From: Stenocarpella maydis
Taxonomy: Eukaryota > Ascomycota > Sordariomycetes > Diaporthales > Diaporthaceae
NCBI GenBank assembly: GCA_002270565.1
Contig: NQMI01000119.1
Location: 56,907 to 120,906 of the forward strand
Direction: 5' to 3'
Length of the DNA stretch: 64,000 nucleotides
The position numbers were made by a program, and so were the translations under genes. This document shows, piece by piece, positions 52,664-63,930 of this stretch (positions are counted from its first letter, which is position 1; each line of letters opens with the position of its first letter). Under the pieces are notes generated by a model. That model ran no database searches and was not told the origin of the DNA. It was given only the letters and a program-made list of their open reading frames with translations.

Positions 52664-54755
52664 TCACGACGCGGTCGGCGGGCGGGCCTCGTTCCTCAGC
52701 GCACTTGGTCCCTGAAACCCCGTCTTCGGGCGCATCTCGTCTAGCTCTACGCCTTCTTGTTGTTGCTCTTTGGCCTTGCGCCGGCGCTCCTTGATCTTCA
52801 TGTTTGCCAATCGCTGGTCTCCCTCATTATGTTTCTTTTTGAAGTGGTAGTACGTCGGTGGTCGGGGACGACATAGCACGACGACCCAGTTCGTAAACCA
52901 GTTTCCCTGGGCGAAGGCCCTGTAACGATCCTTCTTGAGAAACTTGTGGCTGTTGAGGAACTCGCGTGTTGTCTCTCCGCGCGCCATGAGGAACATGTGA
53001 TATCCCATCAGCGCAGCTGGGTATAGAAAGGCAATAAAACCATAAATCACCATGGCAAACGGCACGGCGTCGTGGTTTATCGCCTGGGCGAACGTGACAC
53101 CTTCAGCGTTCATATACACCAGGATCTGGGCGAGAGACACCCCGATGAGGTACAGTGAGAGCAGAGTGGCCGAGGAGACGAACGTGAAGAAGTAACGGTA
53201 GTTGCGTCGACCCACGCAGTTGTTGAGCCAGACGCAGTGGTGATCTGCCGTCTCGATGCAGTTGTCGCACATCCGGCAGTGGTGGGTGCGGGGAGGGCGC
53301 CAGATCTGGCAAGTCTTACAGTACTTGGTAGGCACTTCCATTGCGGCCGTCGATGATTCGGCCGACTTGATCAATGTCCAGTCAGTGCTGGGCGGTGCTA
53401 GCCTCAATGGGTCCTCGTTGATGTCGGGGGGCGGGTTTTGATGAAGGTTACGAGGTAGTATCTGTCTCTCAAGTCAGTCTCTTATTCCGCTCCCAGAGAA
53501 CTGGATCATGACCTACACCAGGGTCCGAAGTTGACGCGTGAAGGAATGAGGATACGCAAATGAAGGCCAAGTAGGCGAAAATGAGCGGAACTGCCGGCGA
53601 AACGTCGTACCACAGGTCGTGCGCAGAAAAGATGAAGAATAGAATGCAGGGCACTATCACAAAAGCCCCTGTGGCAATGTTGACAGGCCGAGCTTTGGTG
53701 TTCTGGAGTCTGCCGCCCATGCAGAAGACGGTATTGCCAAGAAAGTACTCCCAATTACGGCCTATATCCTGTCTGCCGGCCTTCGAAGTAACAGCCGTGT
53801 TTGGCCTCGGGTCGGTGGCTCCGTCACCAAACCGTGCGGATGAGGCCACGGACTCGAGTTTCTCGCCCCCTTGCATGTCACGGTTCGATGCATTCTCTCC
53901 CTGGTTGCTTCTCCCGGGCAGCAGAAAACTGGACCTAAATGACCTGGGGGTCAAGGGAGACGGCTGCCCGGAATTCTTATAGCTCTTGTCCAGGTTCACA
54001 GCCAGGCCCTTATCCTCCGCCGTCTGCCTCTGTTTATTCAGGGGGCGGACACTGTCGGATACGCTGCCTTGAGGGTAGTGGCCGTTCGCACTGGTGTTTG
54101 CTGTGGCTCGATCGAACGTCTCGGGGGCTGTGACTTCGGTTCCGCGCGACGGAGGCGGGTGCTCGTCCCCGGTATAGCGGCGTGACGTCGATTGGGACTG
54201 GATACTGTGTCGTACAACATTGGCGCCGATCGTTGTGGGGCCGGCTTCCAGTTCCTGTGCAAGTGTCTCGGCCGTCTTGGGCGGGCGGCTCATGGTCGAG
54301 GGCCTTGCCACGCCCCGTTGCGCCTGCAGCTTCTGGGAGCTCATGGGGCGGAAGAAGGAGTGCGAGGATACGGACGGGACATGGCTCCGGCCGGCCGCGC
54401 TGACAGGCCGGCCGGCCGTCGCAACAGAGCTTGAGCCGATGCTAGCAGCCACACTGCCTCGCTTCCCAGAGAGTCCGCGGCGAAGGGGCGTTGGTTGTGG
54501 CCAGGCGCCGGGGGCCCTCTGAGACGAGATCTGCGACCTGGCCGTGCCGGATTGCGAGGTGGCTATGCTCTGTCTGTTCTGATTTTGAGCGTCGATCTCG
54601 CGACCATCTTCGGTGCCGATGTCTGTCATCCTCGAGGAGATTATACTGGGGGGGCCGGTGGTCCTGCCGGGATACTGAGGAAAGCCGGCGTCTTCATCGC
54701 CGGCGCTGGCAGCGCCAGCCGGAGTGTTGGACCTCGAGCCGTCCTGGGACGCCAT
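52664..54755 (-). CDS. ERF2: DHHC-type palmitoyltransferase, Erf2-like
   Basis: An integral membrane enzyme that S-palmitoylates proteins. Yeast Erf2 with Erf4 modifies Ras at the ER. The N-terminal 340 or so residues are disordered and Ser/Pro/Arg-rich. The membrane part begins NWEYFLGNTVFCMGGRLQN, with spans IATGAFVIVPCILFFIF and AVPLIFAYLAFICVSSFL. TSDPG-ILPRNLHQNPP spans the only intron (53462-53516, donor GTAGGT). The cysteine-rich domain follows: YCKTCQIWRPPRTHHCRMC and then ETADHHCVWLNNCVG, with the catalytic DHHC. Two more spans and a charged C-terminal tail complete 678 residues. Exons: 53517-54755 and 52664-53461. The Erf2 assignment rests on the ILPRNLH and NWEYF features and overall layout. 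Confidence 0.88.
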
Positions 54756-56121
54756 GGCGGACGACTGGGCGGCTGTCGGTGGGGTTATCTCAGCGTGACG
54801 TGGTGGTGGTAGTGGCGCCGAGATGGGGTGGAGTCGAAAGACCAGCAGGCGTGCTATATCATAGTTCCTACAAGAAGACCACGAGGCAGCAAAGGGGAGG
54901 GCGCGCGCAGGAAAGCGAGGGGGTCGAACGTGGTTGACAGGTGCCTTGGCTCAATGCTAAGGTTCGTCCGGAACGTAGAGAATTGGGGGTGGTGTGCAGG
55001 GCACCTCCTGGGTCACAGGCACGGAAATTGCGGCGATGTCGTTGGCAGGACTAGGACGTGATGTATTTTTGGCACGAGGCGGCAAGGAGAGCGAAATTAG
55101 ATTAGAGGAATGGACGCGTGTGTCTTGGGATTGTGGGAATATCAAAAGAGTGGCAGTCCGAGGCTGGGACAAGGCAGGAAAATGAGCGACAGGAGTTGGT
55201 GCAAAAAAAAAAAGGATGGCGGCGAAAAAGGGAGGGTGTGTGTGACACGGAGAGGTGAGGAGGAGGCCTGAGCAAGAGCAGGAGGAGAGAGACTCGGAGG
55301 GAGAGGGAGTCTGAGCAAAACCCGAGATACATGTTCAGCAGCGGATCCCTTGCGACGGGGCGCGGGCTGCTCCCCATCCAGTCAGGTGCGGTCTCGGGCC
55401 TCCAGCAGTCTCCATCTCCCCCAGCTCGTCAGACTCCAGCTCGTCACACTCAGCCCTGTCCCACCTGCAATGGCCATGTAGCACACCAGCAGCACATCAT
55501 CAGCAGCAGCACTCGGGCGACACATCGCAACGACCCATTCCTCTTGCCGGCAGGTACCGTGACAGTAGGCCACACTAGGCTGACTAGGCGTGTGCCGTGA
55601 TGCCGGGGATTGGCTGCACTGAGTCGCCTGGCCCTGCTCTGGAACAGATGCGACAGCATTGCAGCAGTATTGCAGCAGCATTGATGTCGATATCACCGTG
55701 GGCCCAAGCGGCCCAGGCCCCGACTATACCTACCTAGCCGGTGCAGGCGTGCCTTGGAGGGCCGTGACCCCGGGAGATTACGGCCAGTCCTGCCATTATA
55801 CCATGTAATCTGTACCTATGGGTACCTACTCAGGTACACTAGCCTAATATTACACTATGTAGAAGGCTCCAGTGATCTGTGGTTTGGGGGGGGGGTGCTG
55901 TCCCACCAGCCAGCTAGTGTAGAGGCACCTTATGTCAGCCTCGCTGGGAGCATTGGCCAATGCGGACTGCCGCTGGCAGGCAAGCTCCGTTGTTTTGCAC
56001 ACCCGAGTCGAATCGAACCATACGAGACGAGACCTCAGTCACCGAAAGTTGTTAGACGAACCCTCCCCAGTCGGCCGCAAACCACCCGCCATCGCCCTCA
56101 GCATAATCCCCAGCAGCAACA
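54756..56121. promoter_or_regulatory. divergent intergenic region (palmitoyltransferase/mitochondrial protein)
   Basis: About 1.4 kb between two divergent start codons, so both promoters lie here. A G10 run is at 55886-55895. The minus strand from 55380 down to 55200 is CT-rich, as expected of a leader for the palmitoyltransferase. No other gene is supported. Confidence 0.5.
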
Positions 56122-56833
56122 ATGGCCTCTAGAATTGCCACCCGCGCCCTCTCCACCACCGCTCGTCGCCTGCAAAGCGAGCATGTCCTGAAGCAGGAGA
56201 CCAAGCGAAACCCCGAGCTTATGGTGCGTTGATACCCAGCAGCCGCGGCAGCCAGGACGGTGGCGACATATCCGTCTCTCTGAAATGCCGGTGCGGCGAC
56301 AGCCCGAGGGCCGGACACGAGCTGACGCAGGCTACATGACAGATCCTCGGCGCCGTCATGGTCGCAGCTTTCGGAGGTGCTGGACTCTACTTTGGTACGT
56401 CATGGTGGCCACCGCGAACAAATACACGTCGTCGGCAGCCGGGAAGACCCGGGCATATGATATGGAGAAGATACTGAGAGACACACCGTCCAGGACGCTC
56501 ACCTACCTCTGCCACCTCTGAGCAGAAGGTGCCCCACGCCGGCAGCCCTTGGGAGACTGGCGGATCGGGCAAGTACCAGTACTACCCAGGCGGCGACAGG
56601 TCCGCCCAGCCAAAGGACGCCCCCAGCGCCATCAACACCGTTGTTGTGCCCAACGTCAACCTGCCAAAGGTACGCACCAGAATGCTCTTGTCTCAAGGGC
56701 GAGCGGCCACGAGCCGGCCGTCTCCCGCATGCACACTGAGGAGATGCCACACAATAAAGCACGAGGAGCTGACACGCGGGCATTACAGGAGCTGCACGAG
56801 AAGTACAACAAGTGGGGCAAGGACGGTTACTAG
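56122..56833 (+). CDS. small mitochondrial inner-membrane-type protein, 124 residues
   Basis: The spliced protein starts MASRIATRALSTTARRLQSE, an Arg/Ser/Thr-rich mitochondrial presequence. It continues LKQETKRNPELM and has one membrane span (ILGAVMVAAFGGAGLYFG, about residues 35-52). A polar domain follows with RSPTSATSEQKMPHAGSPWE, YQYYPGGD, PSAINTVVVPNVNLPK and the end ELHEKYNKWGKDGY. Exons: 56122-56223, 56343-56394, 56494-56669 and 56789-56833. The third exon's acceptor (CCGTCCAG) was chosen because it alone keeps frame and gives GRSPT. I recall similar short proteins in many filamentous ascomycetes but cannot give a function. Membership of a respiratory or cristae complex is possible and unproven. 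Confidence 0.7.
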
Positions 56834-57440
56834 ATTGGTTTTTCTTCAGTGCGAGACGATGGCATGCGCGAGCAGCTCTAGCATCTAGTGAGTGTTGTGT
56901 AGATAGGCGGTCAGCAATGGAGACGATTTCCACCGCCAGGTTCCCCTTTGCTCCCGATGCGTTCATGGTCAGAACCGCGGACCGAAGTCACGTTATGTCT
57001 TGCCCAGCGGCCTGAAGACATGCTGAGGCAATTCCCAGTTTCATAATTTAGTCTCCCCGGCAGCGCTATGCGGCTCTGCTTGTCTATATCATGTGACACC
57101 ACGACAGTGTCTGTTCTGTGTACCCGGCGCTGGCGGTTAACTCGGGGCAGCATCTGGCTTGCGCCATCAAAGTGTGGTTCAGGAGTGTGCAAGACCGGTG
57201 CTATCATTATGCGCTGATATTATTATATACATCATCTCAGCACATTTACTTGGCCCCCTTCGACCGACCGAGTCTTTTGCTTTTCACACCTGCCCTTTCA
57301 GCCCACTATAAGTCGCAATACCAATACCCTCAGCCATCTTGCGACACAACCGGTATGGATAACGAATTGCCCCATTTGCCACCAGCACTCCGAATTACAA
57401 CATGGTAAGAGATTGGGAACATGTGGCCACCCACAATATT
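56834..57440. other. convergent 3' spacer
   Basis: About 0.6 kb between two convergent genes. No coding, RNA or repeat feature is recognised. Confidence 0.5.
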
Positions 57441-58840
57441 TTACATTCCTGCCAAGAGCACGGCACCTCCAACAACGCCCAGAATAGCGGCGGTGGGCAT
57501 GGCGGCGAACACACCAGCACCACCAGTCGTGCCGTCGGCTGTGATCGTGGTGGTGGGCACGATGCCAGAGGTGAAGGGCGCATCCTGAACGGGCGTCGCG
57601 CCGGAGAAGGCGGGCATCTGGCTCGTGGCAGATGGGTTTGGTATGGCGTCTGGAACCATGGGGTTGAGGACACTGGATAAGGATCAGCAGGGTGTTGCAC
57701 CGGGGGACTAGCTGCGGGTTCCATACTTGTCTATCACGTGAATCACGCCGTTGGACACGATGATGTCCGCCGTGGTCACCATCGCAGAGTTGACAAAGAC
57801 CCTGCCGTTCTCCATGCGGACATTAACGCTGCCGCCCTGGAGCGTCGCGAAGGACATGGGTGTGGTTCTCATGGACTGCCTCCGCATGGGCATCCCCTCC
57901 ATGTCAGGCATCGCCATCGACATCCCGGACATGCCACCCATCAGCAGGTTGGTCGAGAACATGGCCATGTCGCTGCCGTGGAGGACGTGGTAGCTGAGAA
58001 TCGCGGACAGGTCATCTACAGACGCGCCCTCGGCGGCGGAGCCGATGGCCTCGAATGCCTTGTTTGACGGTGCAAATATTGTGACGTCTTTCAGTCCGTC
58101 CACGGCCGTCACCATGTTTGTCTTTGTGAGCGCACCGGCGAGCGACGTCAGGCCCATGTTGACGGCTGTCATGGACGGGGACATTGGGATGGTCAGAACC
58201 TCGTCGACTGGGAGTTTATCAGTACGTAGGGTTTTTTGAATGCTCCCAGTGGCAAACTCGTGAGAGCCGCTCAGACAACGTCCGGGGTAACTTACTGACG
58301 TGCACGACACCGCCATCAAAGGCGATGTCAGCCTTGATCACATTGCTTCTCTGCTTGAATCCCGAGAAAACCATTGGCACGTTATCCATCTTCACCAGCT
58401 CGACCTTCTGATTCCCGTTGACCATGGCGAACGGCATGCCCATGAAGGTGCTCACAAATTGTGACGTCTCGGTGAAGGCTGTGGACATCAAAAATTTGCC
58501 GACGATAATGTGGTACTGAAGGAGGGCGGTAACCATGTTCATATCCTTGGTCAGGGTCGGCATAGCCTTGAGCGCCTTTTCGAAGGCGTCATTGGAAGGG
58601 GCTAGGATAGTAATGTTGGTTTGCATCATCACGGCTTGTTCGAACTGTGGCATGCTGGCCAGAATAGCTGTGCTCTCCCCGTCAGCCCTCCTGTCCAAGT
58701 GTTCACGATGGTCCGCGGCGCTGCGTCTTACAGTTTAGTGTGCTCAGCGTGTTGTTGTTCGCGGCGAGGACGTTCGCCAGTGGCTCGGCGGCGGCGACGC
58801 CAGCCGCGATGGCGGCGGTGAATACTGATGAGGAACGCAT
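57441..58840 (-). CDS. GPI-anchored protein with two fasciclin (FAS1) domains
   Basis: A secreted cell-surface protein of 397 residues. The signal peptide is MRSSSVFTAAIAAGVAAA. The first FAS1 domain starts ILASMPQFEQAV with the H1 motif NITILAPSNDAFEKAL and the H2-like VVHVI; the second has VTIFAPSNKAFEAI, SYHVLHGSDMAMFS and VIHVIDNVL. A Pro/Thr/Ser-rich linker precedes a hydrophobic C-terminus (AAILGVVGGAVLLAGM) after small residues, typical of a GPI signal. Exons: 58732-58840, 58296-58667, 57727-58207 and 57441-57672. A methionine-rich loop (about eight Met in 18 residues) is inserted in the second FAS1 domain. FAS1 proteins usually act in adhesion; the exact partner is unknown. Confidence 0.87.
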
Positions 58841-60282
58841 CTTCGCGGAAGACGACTATGGAAAATGGTACCGGACCTGTGAGAAGCAGAAGAAGAACGA
58901 GGATAGGGCAGGCGACAGAAGAGAAGCTATCACGCTCGAACTATCATCCCTCTCCTCACCTCACGAAGGGCCTCAAGAGGATCATATACCTATTTACCCG
59001 CGTGCTACTCCATGTTTCCAGCCTCCAGCCCTCCCCACAGCTAGTGAGACCCTCAACACGGTCCCCCATGTCCGCAGGTTTCCAGCCTGAAGTCTACGAC
59101 CCTGACAAGGCCCGGGTAGAGAAGCTGCCGTTGGACACCACCGGCATTTAGGCTGCCCAATTCGACCAGCTGATATCGGTGCAGTTAAAGCCTGTGGGTG
59201 AGCACGAGTCGCCTCATAAAGGACCACTTGCCCACTAAATACTAGTAGGGGTATCACACCCCATCAGGCCTCCTCCCAGCGCAGCCTGGTGATCGACGAA
59301 GCTTGGTGGTTTAAGCTTGAACGTTTAGCGGGAGGAAGGGTGCCTGCAACTCGCCCAATTGGGAGCTCGGATGAGGGTAAAACGGCCGCTTCATCTGGAA
59401 AGTAAAAAGAGCTAGCGGTCGGAAGACCTGGCCGAAGGGGAAGCTTTGGCTTCCGGGAGGGAATGCCCGTAAGGCTGGCGGAGTTCGTCAAGACCCAAAC
59501 ATGTTTGAAACAAGGAGCAGGGGGGAACACATTGGATAGTTAAGGTCTGCAGCAGTCTACGGTAAGCTTGCGCGCGCGCTTGGAGTAGCAGTGATGCATA
59601 GGAGCTGCTTAATATTGAAGATTGCCACAGATGGGCATCAGACCCAGAGCTAGGAAAGCCTTAAAACCTATTTACAGTAGAGAAATCACAATAATCTATC
59701 ATGTTGTTATTAAAACGCTCTTTAAGTTATAATAGATCAAGAGTAACGTGATCCGACAGGACGCTGATGCCGTCCATGAAGGACACTCCCAAACTCTCAT
59801 GTAGCACCTTAGCGCAACCATGACTAGCGCGGGAACAATCCTTTCCAGCAAGCGAGGACAAGCAGTTAGAGACACCAGACCATTAAACTATCAAAAGAAG
59901 AATGGTCATCTGCGAATCCGTCCCTCCTGCCTTTAATACAAACCTTTTCTAGGGACTATAGCAGCAAACCACCAAAAAGCAGGTACCGTGGATCGAACAC
60001 GGGACCCCAAGATATAGCAGTTTAATTGTTGCAATCCTATGCTCGTGGTTAGCTGTAGGTTTTGCAATTGATAAAGTCTTGCAGCCTGGAGGTAATGGGA
60101 ATTACACAGCAAACGCGTTGCAATAGGTAGGTATATACTGGAAAGGTGAGCTCTTGAGGGTATTCACTAAGCAATAGTGGGTCTCTATAAGAGTTATAAC
60201 CAGAGTTGTGAAATTACAGCATATACAAATATACATATACATATACATCAGATTTTCCCATATACATATATATGTATATATA
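58841..60282. other. transition zone into transposon block
   Basis: The first 300 bp should include the fasciclin promoter; a plus-strand frame here (58828-59151) is weak and discussed separately. From about 59160 the sequence loses normal gene character, and AT content rises from about 59600. A tRNA-like minus-strand segment lies near 59986. No protein gene is supported. Confidence 0.45.
59978..60062 (-). other. degenerate tRNA-like sequence (B box and T-arm)
   Basis: On the minus strand a perfect T-arm can be drawn (CCGTG-TTCGATC-CACGG, 59986-60002), which is also a Pol III B box. Upstream, AGCTAACCACGAGCA resembles a D-arm/A box. The 3' acceptor strand TACCTGC has no matching 5' strand, and the anticodon stem does not pair well. 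It may be a decayed tRNA, a tRNA-derived SINE or chance. Confidence 0.3.
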
Positions 60283-61557
60283 ATGTCAAGCACTAACAAA
60301 CCGGCCACCCTAATAAGTTAGCTACTTTTCTATTAATTACTTTTATCTACATTTCTTATATATTTTTTTATATTTCACCCTAAAACAATAAAAATAGAAG
60401 AAGATATAATTTAATTAGCTATTTAAGCTATTATATCTAACCTAAGGTTAAGCATTTAACATATAATAAAAGAATATAATATCTCTTATTTTACTACTTA
60501 AGATAAAATAGTTAGCTAAACTATATAATATAATATCTATATAAATAATAAGAGATTAATAAAAATAAAAGAGGAGGTACTTATTTAATATATATTTAAT
60601 TAGGACTTATAAGGATATTTAATTATTCTTAAGAATATTAAAGATATAGCAAATTCCCTACTTTATAATTATAGTAGTAATATTATTAGGATAAACTAGA
60701 TAGAGAGGTTTATTTTATTAGAAATATATCTTAAAATATATATTACTTATATATATAATTATAAAAAGGCTCTATATAGAGATTTTAATATAATAAATAT
60801 ATAATTTAATCTTATTTTTAATACTTATAAGAAATATAATATGTTTAATTATAATATCTATAACTTTAATAGATTAGGCCTTAAAATAAGTATTAATTTA
60901 CTTAAAACTAGAGTTATATATTTAAATTAATAAGAGAAAGCAAAATAAATATAACCTAGGAATTATTAATAAGTAATAAGTATTAAGTTAATTAGTAAAA
61001 CTAAGTAGTATAAATTACTATTTTTAGTTATAAAGGTAAAGATTTACTTTATAAATCAATATATTAAAAGTAGCCTTATAAATAACTAAATTATTAAAAT
61101 AAGCTTAAATAAATGAATAATTAATAAAACTACTATAAAATAGATTTAGTATTTTAAAAAATATATTATATTATAGAAAAAAGGTATCTATTAGCCATGA
61201 CTTCTTAATAAATATAAGAGCTATTACTTTATAGATTTTAAGTAATATTATAAGGTAAAGAGTATTATTACCCTTTATATTCTTTCTTACTCATCTTATT
61301 TATTTTATTTACTTAATATTAGGTATTTTAGCTTATTTAAAAAAGTTTATAATATAGAAATTAATTAATTTAATAAAATTAAGGTTTTTTCTTACCTTTT
61401 ATATTATATATAAAAGAATTTTAAGCTAGACACTATTAAGAGGGCTTTTAAAAATATAGGCCTAATTCCACTTAATTAAAAAGCTATGCTCTTTAAGCTA
61501 AATATTAAGATATAAATGCTAATAAATTAGCTAAGCTCCTTGATACTACTTATACAT
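60283..61557 (+). mobile_element. RIP-degraded Pogo/Fot1-type DNA transposon
   Basis: A single plus-strand frame from about 60388 to 61540 aligns by eye with Fot1/Pogo transposases once in-frame stops are ignored. It shows EEDI near the start and KIKEEVLI before KDIANSLL. A YNFNRLGLKI segment stands where YNFDETGF is usual, then SYSSYLFYLLNIRYFSLFKK (usual PHSSHLLQPLDVG-FSPLK) and DTIKRAFKNIGLIPLN. Dozens of TAA/TAG codons interrupt it, yet I find no frameshift. CG dinucleotides are almost absent. The left end has a TA followed by ATGTCAAGCACTAACAAACC, like a Fot1 terminal repeat beside a TA target site. I could not find the matching right repeat; a second element begins at about 61558. The element cannot be active. 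Confidence 0.75.
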
Positions 61558-61930
61558 GTTATGAACCCGCATCCATCGGCTGATGACTACCGCAAAAGAC
61601 AACTCCCATCAGACAATCAACGAACAGTCCAGTTAGCTATAAGGTTAAACCGCGTAAGTCAACTTACAGTCCATACGGTCTATCAATAAAATGAATGAAG
61701 AGTCAGAACATATAAGGATATGGTTATCACTATAGTAGATAGCTTTCATAGAACAGACTCTTCAGTCATCAATCTAAGTATTTAATCTTACCAACTAGAT
61801 AGCCTTATAGCTTTTAATCATACCCTCTTTATAAATAGTGTCTTCATATACTGCAACTCATTTATATGCTGCCTCTATACCGCTCTACTAATATAAACCC
61901 TATAGGTTACCTACTAAACCTCATAAAGAT
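61558..61930. repeat. putative LTR of a Ty3/gypsy-type element
   Basis: The sequence starts TGTTATGAACCCGC, a typical TG-type LTR start, right after the Pogo block. It is less AT-rich and keeps several CG dinucleotides. It is followed, at about 61931, by TTTGGTATAATTATAAT, which could be a mutated tRNA primer-binding site (TGGTAT...). The right border is a guess, and the second LTR is not in the window. Confidence 0.45.
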
Positions 61931-63930
61931 TTGGTATAATTATAATATTTTAATAACTCTTATTTAGAATAGCTATATATACAACCAACTAAGCAATATA
62001 AAGATATAATATTAACTACCTCCTCTAATAACGAATAGGCCTAGGTTATAAGTGCTTAAGAAATAGCCCTATAGATCAGAGCCCTCCAGCAGGAAATCAA
62101 TTACCTCTATATAGTTCAGCAAGCTAAGGCTTATAAGATAGACAAGCCCAGCCCCTATAAAGGAGACAAAGGAACCCTCTAGGGATTCCTTACTTAATAT
62201 TATGCTTATTTCCAATACTATAAACTTTAATTTAGGACTAATTATAACAAGATTATCTTTACTAGATATTAGCTTAAAGGAAATACCCTTACTTAATTTA
62301 AACCCACTCTTACGAACTACTTAGAAAATAATAAAAAAGATTAGGATAATAATACTAAAGCTATCTTTTAGAAGTATAATAACTTTAAGTAAGCCTTAAA
62401 GGATACCTTTAGCAATCTAAATAAAAAACAAACTACCAAATAATAGCTCATATAACTTAAATAGCAAGGTTTAGCTTCTAAATATATTACTTACTTTAAG
62501 TAACTTACTACTTATATTAGTTAGAGTAATAAAGCACTTCTAAGCTAATTCTATAAAGGACTTAAAGAAGATATAAAAGACCAGCTTTCTAAGGCACATA
62601 GACCCAATAAATTCATAAAGTATATTACTATAGCTAAATATATTAATAACTAACTATTTAAATAAGGATAACAGCATTAGTATAAGAATCCTAGAAACTA
62701 ATAGAAGCCTTAATACTAACCCAATAATGAGAAGAAATACTACTATAAGGGTAACTTCTATAGTAATTAGTAATAATAATAAAAAACTATATATATATTA
62801 TCTAAAATCTATAATAAGCAATAATAATGTCTTAATAATAGCCAGAAGTGTATAATTATAGAAAATAAGGATACTTCTCTAAGGAATGCTGCTAACCTAG
62901 AAACCAACTATAGAGACCTATCTTATAAGAATAATAATATGTTAATATAACTATACATTATAAATAGCCCAAATAATATGGCTGTTCATTTAGTAAGAAA
63001 TGCTTAGTATACCCAGAAGGTCAGACTCCTTGCATTTATTAACCTAACCTCTATATAGAATATTTAATCCACCCTAATAAGGAGGAACCTAAAATCTAGA
63101 TAACCTACTAACTATTCCTAAGAAAGCAGTAGATACTAGCTCTAAGTATGAAGCCCTTAACTTAACCTCTTACTTTAATAACTAGTACTTATTATATCTT
63201 TTAGAGAAAGAAGCTTTTAAATAGTTCCCTAAACAACCTTAATAGGAAAGATAATTGGTAATAAAAAGATAAAGATTACTATATATAATAGTAATAAATA
63301 ATAGCGATTTATACTGCTTAAGTATTAAAAATAATACCTAAGGAAATAATAAAGACCCTATATAAAATAATAATAAATATAGAAAACCTAATAAAAATCC
63401 TAAGGAGTACTTAGGAAAGTGCCAACTTATTGCGCTTAGTACTAGTATAACCAAGATTACCATTATAGGAGTACCTCTAGCATAGGCTGTGAAAGAACTA
63501 TACTAGCCTCCTATCAAAGAAATCGGAGATAAGGCCCATCTTTAGCTATAGCACCCCAAGCATATAGAGATCTTATAGATCTTATATATCTAGTATGCTT
63601 GCTATATTTACTTCTAGGAAAAAGCTAGCTAATCTTTCTTTGTTAAAAGGTTCTACTTAGGACCTATTATAAGAACTTATAAGAACTTTAAACTTAAGCA
63701 TTAGAAAATTGCTAGCTATAATAAAACTAAGGCCTATATAATTATTAAACTTAATAAGGAGCTATTACTCAGATGCTTATAAGGACTTAATAAAGTATAG
63801 GCATATAAGTTATCTAAATGCACTATTTATTAAGATAAGAAACTACTCCTTTAGCATAAGGAAATAAAATAATAATATAATTAGTAATAATAATACTTAA
63901 TATATAAATAATAAAAATAAGAAAAAGAGA
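61931..63930 (+). mobile_element. RIP-degraded retrotransposon, Gag region and beyond
   Basis: In one frame from about 62060 to 62660 I read a Gag-like protein of Ty3/gypsy type with in-frame stops. It includes KPSPYKGDKGTL, YYAYFQYYKL, KIIFT, ENNKKD, YKGLKEDIKDQLSKAHRPN and KFIKYITIA. TAG and TAA sit where Gln or Trp is expected, and the frame holds for about 600 bp. Beyond 62700 a Cys-poor remnant may be the zinc-knuckle zone, and the rest (to about 63930) is too mutated to assign. AT content is very high throughout. No functional product is possible. The assignment to Ty3/gypsy rests on the Gag pattern and the LTR-like left end. Confidence 0.6.

Noticed and set aside
44681..54755. Secondary-metabolite cluster around the P450 and the SDR
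   Set aside because: No polyketide synthase, NRPS, terpene cyclase or transporter lies near; the neighbours are housekeeping genes.
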